NCBI GenBank assembly: GCA_024234975.1
Contig: JACKNH010000006.1
Span: forward strand, 124,001 to 188,000
DNA length: 64,000 bases
DNA from: Gammaproteobacteria bacterium
GTDB lineage: Bacteria > Pseudomonadota > Gammaproteobacteria > Ga0077536
Direction of reading: 5' to 3'
In this document: positions 43,629 through 52,348 of the stretch, piece after piece
Position numbering within the stretch: position 1 is the stretch's first letter
Layout of the letters: every line of letters starts with the position of its first letter
Notes under the pieces: generated by a model
Databases searched by the model: none
What the model was told of the DNA's origin: nothing
The model's input: only the letters and a program-made list of their open reading frames with translations
Position numbers and translations under genes: made by a program

Positions 43629-44369
43629 TCAGTTTCCACCAAACGTGATTGAAAACACGATGCGATCACCACCGGCCTGCGACGTATAGAAGTAATCATC
43701 TTCATCAAACGTCGTGTATGCGCGCAGATCGAGCGTCACCGGGCCCAGCAATAACGCAACGCCGGCATCGGCATAGACGAAATCCCAGGATTTGCGTTTG
43801 TAATGACGGTAGCCGACACCGCCTGTGAACGAGAGGCGGCCGGTCGCATGATGGCTGGCGCGAAACTCAACGCTACCGCCTGCATCCAGTGGTGACAGCG
43901 CTTCGAAACTGCGATTCACCAGCAGCGAAAACCTGTCGAGATAGTGAAGGCCGACGGAGCCTTCGTAGTAGTCGTAGCGACTGTCGCCTGGATAGTTGTA
44001 GCGTACGGCTGTCGCATCCCAGGCGAAATTGTCGTAGGCCTTGCGATAACCGGCATAGACATCGAGTTCGATGTGACGGTCCAGCGGGTTTCGCGGTGAC
44101 TCGACATAATCGACATTGGCGAGGTAGAAGCCGGCGAACCACTCACGTTGCCATTCCACCTCGCCACCAATCTGCGCCGACGGTCGGCCGGCCGTCCAGG
44201 AAAGGCCACGCACGATACGGTCGGTGGTGAATCCGACGTAACCCGCCCAGAGCAAATCTCCTTCAGCCCGTGCGGCGCCGCAGCTGAAAGTCAGTAACGC
44301 CAACGCAGCGAAAATATGCAACGCACGCGAGCGCAGGAACGTGGCTGCAGTGTCGGGAACAGAGGTCAT
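43629..44369 (-). CDS. TorF-family putative porin
   Basis: The 246-residue protein has a signal peptide ending AARAEG. A beta-barrel follows, opening WAGYVGFTTDRIVRGLSWTAGRPSAQIGGEVEW, the pattern of the conserved TorF/Gcw_chp outer-membrane family. Alternating aromatic strands continue to a terminal strand ending SITFGGN. Family members are small outer-membrane channels of unknown substrate. It is convergent with the protease gene. Confidence 0.8.
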   Translation of the reverse strand: MTSVPDTAATFLRSRALHIFAALALLTFSCGAARAEGDLLWAGYVGFTTDRIVRGLSWTAGRPSAQIGGEVEWQREWFAGFYLANVDYVESPRNPLDRHIELDVYAGYRKAYDNFAWDATAVRYNYPGDSRYDYYEGSVGLHYLDRFSLLVNRSFEALSPLDAGGSVEFRASHHATGRLSFTGGVGYRHYKRKSWDFVYADAGVALLLGPVTLDLRAYTTFDEDDYFYTSQAGGDRIVFSITFGGN

Positions 44370-44430
44370 CGGTCCCGATTTTACCCGCAATGCGAATTAA
44401 TAAACGATTCCGGTCATGTCGGGGCCGGCA

Positions 44431-44637
44431 AAAAAATGCTCCTCACCCGACACCGGGAAAATCCGCATGGGCATCGTCTTGTTGCTCCGTCATTTTCGAA
44501 CGCGCCCCCGAAGGAGGCGTGAGCCGGAATCCATGCGGCTTGGAGCGAGGCCCTATGGATCCCGGGTCACCGCTGCGCGGCGCCCGGGATGACGGGAAAA
44601 GTGGGCTGCGCGGTGTCGGGGATGACGAAAAAAAAAT
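44431..44637 (+). repeat. dispersed repeat, copy B
   Basis: Matches 26586-26798 over about 200 bases with scattered differences and the same order of blocks, ending in an A-run. It lies downstream of the CHRD gene on the minus strand. Confidence 0.8.
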
Positions 44638-44665
44638 CCCGTGGCCGGCCTGGGCCAGCCACGGG
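44628..44665 (-). terminator. rho-independent terminator of the CHRD gene
   Basis: Minus-strand stem CCCGTGGCTGGCC pairing with GGCCGGCCACGGG (one mismatch), followed by a run of nine T (44628-44636). It lies 34 bases after the CHRD gene stop and abuts the dispersed repeat. Confidence 0.85.
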
Positions 44666-44698
44666 CAAGTTCCGAAGGAACGCGTCGAATCAGTCTGC

Positions 44699-45280
44699 TT
44701 ACTGCTTGCGGAACCGGCGGGCGAACATGCCGGCGACCGCGGGCGCCATCAGCCATAATGCGGCCGGAACAGGCACCGGTGCGGGCGCAAAGTAGCCGCG
44801 GATTTCGCCCGCGCCAAAAGTACTGGTGTGGATGTTCAGGTAGGCATTGCCACTGTCCAGTGCGGCACCGAGGGTGTTGAGGGCGCTGAGCGTCGTGCCG
44901 CCGTTACTGTTAATGAACGAGGCATTCCAGCTTGTTGCATCAGACATGTCGAAGCTCATGTCGTAGCTGCCCGAAGTCACACCTGCTGGAAAACCGGTAA
45001 AACTTGGCAGTTGCGTTGCGACACCGGCATTACCCGTATTCGGAGCGGCGGTACAGCAATGGATGTGGGCTGCCGAGGTCGTACCGGTCAGATCTGCGAA
45101 CGTAGTTGAAAGCTGCATTGTCAGCAGGTCGTAATCAATGATGACGGTGGCGGTGCCGGAGCCGGACGAGCCGGTCAGCGAGCCGTCGAGTGTTGCGTTG
45201 TAAGTCACGGTATGGGCGGTGGCGTTGGCGGCTGCCAGTGTCATCGCGCCGAATACCAGATTGCGAAGCGTTGTATTCAT
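44699..45280 (-). CDS. CHRD-domain protein with VPxPA-CTERM tail
   Basis: The 193-residue protein starts at an ATG after GAGGAGGG. It has a signal peptide ending ATAHT and one CHRD domain (VTYNATLDGS, SAAHIHCCTAAPN, YLNIHTSTFGAGEIRGYF). The tail is APVPVPAALWLMAPAVAGMFARRFRKQ. CHRD domains occur in extracellular proteins and are of unclear function. The tail suggests exosortase-type anchoring or processing at the surface. Confidence 0.88.
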   Translation of the reverse strand: MNTTLRNLVFGAMTLAAANATAHTVTYNATLDGSLTGSSGSGTATVIIDYDLLTMQLSTTFADLTGTTSAAHIHCCTAAPNTGNAGVATQLPSFTGFPAGVTSGSYDMSFDMSDATSWNASFINSNGGTTLSALNTLGAALDSGNAYLNIHTSTFGAGEIRGYFAPAPVPVPAALWLMAPAVAGMFARRFRKQ

Positions 45281-45408
45281 GATCCCTCCTCAAGGGTGCA
45301 TCTGTCCTCGCCCGAACCCAATCGCGAGTACGGGTCGTACCGTGAATACCGCCAGCCGTGTTTCAGGTTTGCTCGGGAAGAAAATTTTTTTCGGACGGAT
45401 GCGATGGG

Positions 45409-46185
45409 TCAGCCGCGGGCCGTGGGAAGCACGAATGGCTGGCCGTCGGCGGCAAGTCCGTGCTGGGCTGTGATGCCGAAAACCCGGGATAAATTATCTT
45501 GCGAGAGGACTGTTTCCGGTGCACCGCAGGCAATTGCACGCCCTTGGTGCAACAACAGCGCCTGGTCGGCGGCGCGCAGCGCATGGGTGAGATCATGCAG
45601 CACCACCAGCACGCCGCCGCCCCGACGAGCGAAGTCTCGCAGAATGGCAATGACATCCAGCTGATACGCCGGGTCCAGATTGGCCAGCGGTTCGTCCGCC
45701 AGCAACCAGTCCGGTTCGCCAGCCAGCACACGGGCCAGCAAGGCGCGTGCGCGCTCCCCGCCTGACAGCGACAGTATGGGTTTGTCACGCAGATTTTCGA
45801 GCCGGGTAACGGCCAGTGCACGTTCAACCGCTGCCTCGTCTGCGGCGCAATTGCGCCCTCTGCGCTGCTGGTGGGGAAGCCGACCCAGCTGCACGATGGA
45901 TTCGACACTGACATTCCAATGCACGGTGCCGTGCTGCGGCAGCAGTCCGAAGTGACGCGCTCGCGTTGTCATGGGCATCTCGCCGAGTGCGACGCCACCC
46001 AGTTGAATGCGTCCGGCTGCCGGTTGATGTAAACCGACAATGGTATTCAGCAGTGTGCTCTTGCCTGCGCCGTTCGGGCCAAGGACAGCGGTAATCGTGC
46101 CCGGCTCGAATCGGGCGCTGACGTCATCCACCACGCGCGTCGTGCCATGTGTCACAACGAGATCGTCGAGTGTCAGCGTCGCCAT
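45409..46185 (-). CDS. btuD: ABC transporter ATP-binding protein, cobalamin-type
   Basis: The 258-residue protein has Walker A GPNGAGKS (36-43), the ABC signature LSGGERARALLARVLA and the Walker B region DWLLADEPLANLD. It is last of four genes (receptor, binding protein, permease, ATPase) behind a cobalamin riboswitch, so B12 import is well supported by context. A start at 46206 would overlap the permease by 17 bases; the ATG at 46185 is preferred. Confidence 0.88.
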   Translation of the reverse strand: MATLTLDDLVVTHGTTRVVDDVSARFEPGTITAVLGPNGAGKSTLLNTIVGLHQPAAGRIQLGGVALGEMPMTTRARHFGLLPQHGTVHWNVSVESIVQLGRLPHQQRRGRNCAADEAAVERALAVTRLENLRDKPILSLSGGERARALLARVLAGEPDWLLADEPLANLDPAYQLDVIAILRDFARRGGGVLVVLHDLTHALRAADQALLLHQGRAIACGAPETVLSQDNLSRVFGITAQHGLAADGQPFVLPTARG

Positions 46186-46189
46186 AGGC

Positions 46190-47161
46190 TCATACCGCGG
46201 TATCACGCATACGGTTGATCAACAGCAGGAAGAACGGACCACCCACCAACGCCATTGCCACGCCCAGCCGCAATTCGCTGGCCCCCGGCACCAGCCGGAC
46301 CAGTGCGTCTGCGGTCAACAACAGGATCGCGCCCGCCAGCGCCGACGGCAGCAGACCAAGCGAGGGTTGCTGACCGACCAGCGGCCGCACCAGGTGCGGT
46401 ACCACCAGGCCGACAAACCCGATCACGCCGGTGACCGCGGTGCTGCCACCGATCGCCAGGCCGATACCGATCACCACCAACCATTGCAGCCGGGCAACAT
46501 TCACGCCGAGCGTGCGCGCGACGGCCTCGCCAAGAACCAGCGCATCCAGCATCCGCGCAGTGGCGAACAGCAGCGCGCTGCCGACGGCAAGCATCGGCAA
46601 TACGATCAACGCATCGCGCAGGCTGCGATCGGTCAGCGCACCCATCAACCAGTTGACGATCTCACTGGTGGCGAACGGGGTGGGAGCGAGCGAAATCAGC
46701 AATGCCGTCAACGCACCGCTGATGTTGGCGAGGATGATGCCCGCAAGAATGAATACGATGACGCTGGTGCTACGACCGACCAGCAACATCAGAATCAACA
46801 TGCCGAGCAGGCCGCCGGCAACACCCGCCAGCGGCACGACCCAGACCGTGCCGCTGAACCCAAGAAAAATTGCCAGAACCGCGCCCAAAGCGGCGGAGGT
46901 CGAGACGCCAAGCAGACCCGGATCCGCCAGCGGATTGCGCAGATAACTCTGCAGAACGGCGCCCGCCAACCCGGACGCGGCCCCGATGCCCGCACCGAGC
47001 AGCGCACGTGGCAGCCGCAAGTCGAAAATAATGAACGCGCGTGGATCGCCACTGAACCAGAGTGAGGGTCCGACCCAGACCTTTCCTGCCATCAATGACA
47101 GCGCAAACGCCAGCAATACTCCCATCGCCAGCATGAGGTTGACGCGCGAGTACGAACTCAC
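46190..47161 (-). CDS. btuC: ABC transporter permease, cobalamin/iron-chelate type
   Basis: The 323-residue protein starts at a GTG overlapping the binding-protein stop (GTGA). It has about ten helices and the FecCD/BtuC patterns RLPRALLGAGIGAASGLAGAVLQ, NPLADPGLLGVSTSAALGA and FVGLVVPHLVRPLVG. It would form the membrane channel of the importer with two BtuD-like ATPases. Confidence 0.9.
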   Translation of the reverse strand: MSSYSRVNLMLAMGVLLAFALSLMAGKVWVGPSLWFSGDPRAFIIFDLRLPRALLGAGIGAASGLAGAVLQSYLRNPLADPGLLGVSTSAALGAVLAIFLGFSGTVWVVPLAGVAGGLLGMLILMLLVGRSTSVIVFILAGIILANISGALTALLISLAPTPFATSEIVNWLMGALTDRSLRDALIVLPMLAVGSALLFATARMLDALVLGEAVARTLGVNVARLQWLVVIGIGLAIGGSTAVTGVIGFVGLVVPHLVRPLVGQQPSLGLLPSALAGAILLLTADALVRLVPGASELRLGVAMALVGGPFFLLLINRMRDTAV

Positions 47162-48003
47162 GGGAGATGCCGCCGGATATCGGCTAAATGTTCGAGCGCC
47201 GGTACCAGCGTAGGTCCACCGCAACGCAGGTACCGGCTGGGAAGGACACGAACAGCGGTCTGGCGGGTAATGCGCGCATAGGCAGGATGTAGCCGCGCGA
47301 GTTGTCCGGCGGGCACATCTGTCAGCATGACCTGCGGAGGATTCGCCGCCAGCAACTCGAGCGGCAGCATGTCCCATTGGGCGAGACCATAATCCGCGCT
47401 GGTGTTGGCAAAGCCGGCGGCCTGCAACAGTTCGTCGACCAGCGTACCGTCGCCGGGAACCAGCCCATCAAGTTGGCGCACCAATGCCGGTACCGGTGGT
47501 TGCTTCGTGTGCGCCAGCGCTACCGCATGGTCAATCTGTGCGATCAAAGCGACACCGCGATCTTCGTGGCCGGCGGCCTCGGCAACGGCCCGAATCTGCT
47601 CACGCTCTGCCACCAGTGACTGTGGCACCGGCAGGGTTTGCACCGCGACACCGTAGTCCCGCAGTGCGCGCAGCGTGGCGCTGCTGGTCATGGTCGAGGT
47701 CAACACCAGATCCGGCTGCAGCATGATGACTTCCTCGGCACTGCCGTAGGTCACCGCAAACGGCGCCGCGCGTTCCATCGCCATCGCCGTGGCGGCCGGG
47801 TCATGCGAGTAGTGACTGAGTGCCAGAATCTGTGAGGCATCCGCCACCTCGACCAGAACTGCGTCGATACACGGATTCAATGACACAATGCGTTGCGGCT
47901 TCGGCGACTGCGCCGGCGCAACCTGGCAAAGCAGCGCCAGTCCCACGGCCACGACTGCGTGCACGAGTAGGCGGCGTTCAAAAAGGCTTCGCAGTGCAGT
48001 CAT
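47158..48003 (-). CDS. btuF: periplasmic cobalamin-binding protein
   Basis: The 281-residue protein has a signal peptide ending VAPAQS. The helical-backbone metal-receptor fold has PQRIVSLNPCIDAVLVEVADASQILALSHYSHDP, a DLVLTSTMTS strand and the C-terminal lobe after a long connecting helix. Such proteins deliver B12 or siderophores to FecCD-type permeases. It lies 22 bases after the receptor gene and overlaps the permease gene. Confidence 0.85.
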   Translation of the reverse strand: MTALRSLFERRLLVHAVVAVGLALLCQVAPAQSPKPQRIVSLNPCIDAVLVEVADASQILALSHYSHDPAATAMAMERAAPFAVTYGSAEEVIMLQPDLVLTSTMTSSATLRALRDYGVAVQTLPVPQSLVAEREQIRAVAEAAGHEDRGVALIAQIDHAVALAHTKQPPVPALVRQLDGLVPGDGTLVDELLQAAGFANTSADYGLAQWDMLPLELLAANPPQVMLTDVPAGQLARLHPAYARITRQTAVRVLPSRYLRCGGPTLVPALEHLADIRRHLP

Positions 48004-48025
48004 GCGGCTGGCGACAGGTTGACGT

Positions 48026-49960
48026 TCAGTAGCTCAGCCGCAAGCCGGCAAAGGCAGCGCGTCCTGCGGCGCCGTAGCGGTAAGTCGTTTCATACGCTTC
48101 GTCGAACAGATTGTTCACGCGGGCGTAGACCTCGAAGTTATCCGTGAGTCGGTGACTGGCGCGCAGATCGACCAGCACGTACGACGCAAGCCCGGTGGTA
48201 TTGCCGGCGTCATCAAAGCGTCTTCCGGAATATGTCATCGTGAGACCGACGGCATAGGCATCATTGAAGGTGTAATCGGCATTGACCGCGGCGGTATGGC
48301 GGGCGCGGCGGGCGAGCTGATTGTCGAAGTTGAAGCTGTCGCGTGCTCTATTGCGGGCATCGGTGTAGGTGTATTGCGCTGAGAGCGACAGCCGGTCCGT
48401 CGGTCGCGCGGCAAGCGCGAACTCAAAACCATTGGCCGTGGTTCGCGCAAGATTGGCATAGGCGCCGAACGGCCGGTTGGTGCAGTAATTGGCGACGGCC
48501 GGAAAACATACGTCGAAATCAATCATGTTGCGCGTCGTACGACGATACAGCGCTGCTTCCATCGTTACGCGGCCATCCAACAGTGACTGCTCGATACCAA
48601 CATCCATACCCGTCGCACGTTCCGGCACCAGATTGATGTTGCCGTATTCGCTGTACAACTGGTAGAGCGTCGGCGCCTTGAAGCCCTCGCCGTAGTTCGC
48701 TTTCAACCGGGTGCCGGCATCATTCAACTGCCATGACGCACTGGCGCCGAAAGTTGTCGCGCCGCCGAATTCATCATGATCATCGTGGCGCAGGCCGCCG
48801 GTCAGGGTGACGCTGTTGTTCACGCGTGCCACAACCTGAGCAAAACCGGAGGTCATCGTCGCCGAAGCCCGCAGTGGAACCGGTTCCGGATCCCAGGGCG
48901 CCGGCGCCGCGGCGCGCATGCGGGACGTCTCGCTTTCAGCGCCCAGCACCAGTTCGATGCCATCACTCACTTCGACACTGCCTTGCCACAGGACACGTTC
49001 ATTGCTGCCGGCAGCATCGAATGTCAGGCCTGGATTGGCATCCGGATCAGTGATCGCGCGGTCGGTATCGGTATAGGTGTAATTCAGAATGTTGTTGAAG
49101 CGTCCATCAAACAGGTCAAACCGCAGTCCTGCGTAGCCGACAAGTTCGCGGGTGCGCGTCTGTTCGCGGGTATCCGCGAAGCTGTAATCCGGTGGCGGAA
49201 AGCCGTCGATATCCGTGCGTCCGTCGGCATACCAGCCTCGCAGGTCGAGTTCCATATGTTCGGCAATGTCGGCGGTGACGCGCAGGTTCGCGGAGCGGTT
49301 GCGATAGCCATCCCGCTCGGTGCCGCCGTACTGGCGCGCGAATTGCGAGACGCCGTCGGTCGTAAACCAGGCGCCGCCACCACTGATGCCGAGCCGACCA
49401 CTGCGGCCCGAGACATTCGCCACTACCTGGGCGCTGTCGCGGCTGCCGTACTCGACGCGGCCATTGGCGCGGAGTTCGTCTTCCGGTTCGATGGTGATGA
49501 TATTCACTACGCCGCCGATGGACTGGCTGCCCCATAACACTGATTGCGGGCCGCGCAGAATTTCCACCCGTGCGATATTGCCCGCCAGCAGATCAGCAAA
49601 GTTGGTTGCGCCGCCGGTACTCGAAGGGTCATTGAGTTTGACACCGTCGATCAACACCGTGGTGTGGTCGCCCTCGGCGCCGCGGATGCGAACCGTGGTC
49701 AGGCCGCCGATGTCGCCATTGCGCGAAACGCTCACGCCCGGCGTCAACACCAGCGCATCGCTCAACGCGATGGTCTGCAGCGTCGCCAGCGTGTCGATGT
49801 CGATGACCGAAATCGATTGGCCAAGGTCGGACTTGAGATGCGAGGTGCGCGTGGCCGTGACCACGACGACATCACTCGTGGCGGGGGCAGCGGCAGCGGC
49901 AGCGGCGGAAGCAACAGCCAGCAGGCTGCTGATGAAAACGGCAAGCGGGCGCAGGTGCAT
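48026..49960 (-). CDS. btuB: TonB-dependent cobalamin receptor
   Basis: The 644-residue protein has a signal peptide and a plug beginning DVVVVTATRTSHLKSDLGQ. It contains VRIRGAEGDHTTVLIDGVKLND and IARVEILRGPQSVLWGSQSIGGVVNI. A 22-strand-type barrel ends RAAFAGLRLSY with the terminal aromatic. Size and plug match BtuB, and the upstream riboswitch and downstream ABC genes confirm cobalamin. It is the first gene of the operon. Confidence 0.9.
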   Translation of the reverse strand: MHLRPLAVFISSLLAVASAAAAAAAPATSDVVVVTATRTSHLKSDLGQSISVIDIDTLATLQTIALSDALVLTPGVSVSRNGDIGGLTTVRIRGAEGDHTTVLIDGVKLNDPSSTGGATNFADLLAGNIARVEILRGPQSVLWGSQSIGGVVNIITIEPEDELRANGRVEYGSRDSAQVVANVSGRSGRLGISGGGAWFTTDGVSQFARQYGGTERDGYRNRSANLRVTADIAEHMELDLRGWYADGRTDIDGFPPPDYSFADTREQTRTRELVGYAGLRFDLFDGRFNNILNYTYTDTDRAITDPDANPGLTFDAAGSNERVLWQGSVEVSDGIELVLGAESETSRMRAAAPAPWDPEPVPLRASATMTSGFAQVVARVNNSVTLTGGLRHDDHDEFGGATTFGASASWQLNDAGTRLKANYGEGFKAPTLYQLYSEYGNINLVPERATGMDVGIEQSLLDGRVTMEAALYRRTTRNMIDFDVCFPAVANYCTNRPFGAYANLARTTANGFEFALAARPTDRLSLSAQYTYTDARNRARDSFNFDNQLARRARHTAAVNADYTFNDAYAVGLTMTYSGRRFDDAGNTTGLASYVLVDLRASHRLTDNFEVYARVNNLFDEAYETTYRYGAAGRAAFAGLRLSY

Positions 49961-50100
49961 GCGGAGATCCTTGTGGTCAGCGTCGATGAGCGGAATCGAG
50001 CCGACGCCGGATTACGCGGCGTGTGGTTCGACCGGTTCATGTCGCCTCACACGGAACGGTCTCCGCTCGCACGAAACACCCCGTTCGCGCGATAGACGAC

Positions 50101-50312
50101 GTCAGGCAGGCCGGTCTCCTGGCTCTCGGGTCGTTGCCCTGTGTACCGCCTTCCCGGGATGACCCAGTGGCATGAGGTACAGGCTCGCCGATGACAGTTG
50201 CGGGGGCAGCGCCGGCTTTGCGGTGAGGTTCACCGCGCACCGGTTTCCCGATTCACGCGTGGTACGCCGGAACTGGCCATATCGCGCGCAGCGCCCTTGC
50301 GGGCACCTGCAT
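50101..50312 (-). ncRNA. cobalamin riboswitch
   Basis: On the minus strand the leader contains, in order, GTGCCCGCAAGGGC, GGGAAACCGGTGCG, a paired GGTGAACCTCACC arm, GCTGCCCCCGCAACTGT, GCCACTGGGTCATCCCGGGAAGGC (in part the conserved B12-box region) and GAGCCAGGAGACCGGCCTGCC. This is the canonical adenosylcobalamin riboswitch layout. It lies about 140 bases upstream of the btuB-like start and would repress the operon when B12 is plentiful. Confidence 0.93.
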
Positions 50313-50485
50313 GAAACGGCCGGAAATGTAAACCAACGCATAGCGCGCTGCAAACAAAGTTGCGGGTCGCTATGACTCAGGTCAGCCCTGAAATGTGATT
50401 GCAGCAGTACGGAACCTTTGCCCCGGGGCGATGGCCGTAGCATCATGGCGGCCATTCGCCGGTCATCATATTGGAGGGGGAAGTG

Positions 50486-51433
50486 ATGGCGCATCGTACT
50501 GTGGTTCAGCAGGATCCCATATCCGTCGCGCGCCGCCGCTGCCTGGTGCAGCTCGCGGCGTTGCCACTGCTGGGGGCGGGATTCGAGGGCATTGCCGCGA
50601 CGTTACCTCTGCCCAAGCGAAGAGTCCCCGTCTCCGGCGAACAGCTGCCAGTCATCGGCCTGGGATCGACCAAGGCGGTCATGCAACTTGGCGAACCCGG
50701 CGCCGCCGATGCGCTGGCTGCGGTATTGCGCGCACTCCGCGCCGCGGGCGGCACCGTCGTGGATACCTGGTCGCGTGATCCGGCACTGGATATCAAGACC
50801 GGTGAAGTATTTCAGCGTGATGGTCTGCTTGATGATCTGTTCATCGCGACCAAGATCGATACCGACGGGCGGGAGGCCGGTATCGCGCAACTCGAGGCGA
50901 ACGAACGGGCGTTTGGCCGCGCATCGGATCTGGTGCAGATTTTCAGTTTGCGCGACGCCGATATCCATTGGCCGACGCTGGTCGCACGCAAGGCCGAGGG
51001 CAAGACGCGTTACATTGGAGTGACGGTATCGTCCGACAGTGACCATCCCGCGATCATGGCGTTCATGCGCCGCGAGCGTCCCGACTTCATCCAGGTCAAT
51101 TATTCGGTGGTGGAGACCGCGGCGGAATCCGGCGTGCTGCCGATGGCGGCCGACCTGGGAGTGGCGGTCATCGTCAACCGCCCGTTCACCAACGGGGAGT
51201 ATTTCCAACGTGTGCGTGATCGCGCGCTGCCTGACTGGGCCAGTGCCGCGGGCATCAAGAGTTGGGCGCAGTTTTCACTGACTTATGTGCTTGCCAACCC
51301 GGCGATCACCTGCGTACTAACGGAAACCACCAATCCGGCGCATCTCGCCGACAACCTGGTGGCCGCATTTCTGCCATCGCCGGACGACGAACTACGCCGG
51401 CAGATGCGCGACTACATACGGCAGATGGGTTGA
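50486..51433 (+). CDS. Tat-exported aldo/keto-reductase-like protein, atypical active site
   Basis: The ATG at 50486 follows GGAGGGGGAA. The 315-residue protein has a twin-Arg signal (VARRRCLVQLAALPLLGAG). A TIM-barrel with AKR landmarks follows: PVIGLGSTKAV, VDTWSRDP, DLFIATKID and GKTRYIGVT. The usual catalytic Tyr after the VDT strand is replaced (SRDPALDIKTGE) and the usual His strand reads VQIFSLRDADIHW. Two of the four AKR catalytic residues therefore seem absent. It may be a non-reductase or use other residues. Confidence 0.82.
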   Translation: MAHRTVVQQDPISVARRRCLVQLAALPLLGAGFEGIAATLPLPKRRVPVSGEQLPVIGLGSTKAVMQLGEPGAADALAAVLRALRAAGGTVVDTWSRDPALDIKTGEVFQRDGLLDDLFIATKIDTDGREAGIAQLEANERAFGRASDLVQIFSLRDADIHWPTLVARKAEGKTRYIGVTVSSDSDHPAIMAFMRRERPDFIQVNYSVVETAAESGVLPMAADLGVAVIVNRPFTNGEYFQRVRDRALPDWASAAGIKSWAQFSLTYVLANPAITCVLTETTNPAHLADNLVAAFLPSPDDELRRQMRDYIRQMG

Positions 51434-51477
51434 CACAGGCGCGACGCGCCGAACGACAGCAAAACGAAAGGAACCAC

Positions 51478-52290
51478 ATGGCCATCATGGGCAGAATGAT
51501 TTTATGTGCTGCTACAGCGACGTTGCTGATCACCGCGCCGCTCGGCGCGGCCTGGGCGGAAACCGTGCTGATTACCGGGTCCAATCAGGGCATCGGCCTG
51601 GAGTTCGCCAAACAGTACGCCGCGCGCGGCTGGAAAGTGATCGCGACCCATCGCCGCGCCAGTGTTCCACAGTCGTTGGCCGAGTTGCAGCAGCAGTATC
51701 CGCAAAACGTCCAGGTGGAAACCATGGATGTTTCCGACCACGCACAGATCGAGGCGCTGGCGGCGAAGCTAGAGGGCGAACCGATCGATATCCTGTTGAA
51801 CAACGCCGGTCTGATCCGTTACGAGCCGTTGGACAAGCCGGACAACAACATGGACCAGCGTTTCGGCACGCTGGATTACAAAGGTCTCGATCAATTCATC
51901 CACGTCAATGTCGCCGGACCGTTGAAGGTGTGCGAGTCGTTCGTGGAAAACGTCAAGGCGAGCCAGCTGAAGAAGATGGTCACCATCAGTTCCGCCGCTG
52001 GCATGGTCAGCATGCTGCCACGCGGTGGCGACCATTACTGGTATCGCATCAGCAAAGCTGCATTGAACTCGGCAATGCGTTTGATGACGGTGTCATTGAA
52101 GGATGACGGCATCACCGTGGTGATGTTCCACCCCGGCGGCGTGCAGGTGGAAAGCTTTGGTGATTTGAAACTGCCGGGCTTTGTGCCCCCGGAAGTCGCC
52201 ATCGGCAAGATGATCACCACCATCGACGGTCTGACGTTCGAAGACAGCGGCCGCTTCCTGCAGAACGATGGGCGCGACCATCCGTGGTAA
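51478..52290 (+). CDS. SDR-family oxidoreductase with N-terminal signal peptide
   Basis: The ATG at 51478 follows GAAAGGA. The first 27 residues look like a Sec signal peptide or membrane anchor (ILCAATATLLITAPLGAAWAE). The Rossmann fold follows: VLITGSNQGIGLEF, DILLNNAGLI, VTISSAAGM and the catalytic YRISK. All SDR active residues are present. Export of an NAD(P)-dependent enzyme is unusual because cofactor would be scarce, so the leader may instead anchor it. It is co-directional with the AKR and the esterase. Confidence 0.88.
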   Translation: MAIMGRMILCAATATLLITAPLGAAWAETVLITGSNQGIGLEFAKQYAARGWKVIATHRRASVPQSLAELQQQYPQNVQVETMDVSDHAQIEALAAKLEGEPIDILLNNAGLIRYEPLDKPDNNMDQRFGTLDYKGLDQFIHVNVAGPLKVCESFVENVKASQLKKMVTISSAAGMVSMLPRGGDHYWYRISKAALNSAMRLMTVSLKDDGITVVMFHPGGVQVESFGDLKLPGFVPPEVAIGKMITTIDGLTFEDSGRFLQNDGRDHPW

Positions 52291-52348
52291 ACATCTGAAA
52301 AGCGGCACTGCCATTCCGCAGCCAGTAACCGGGGATACGACAAGAGCT

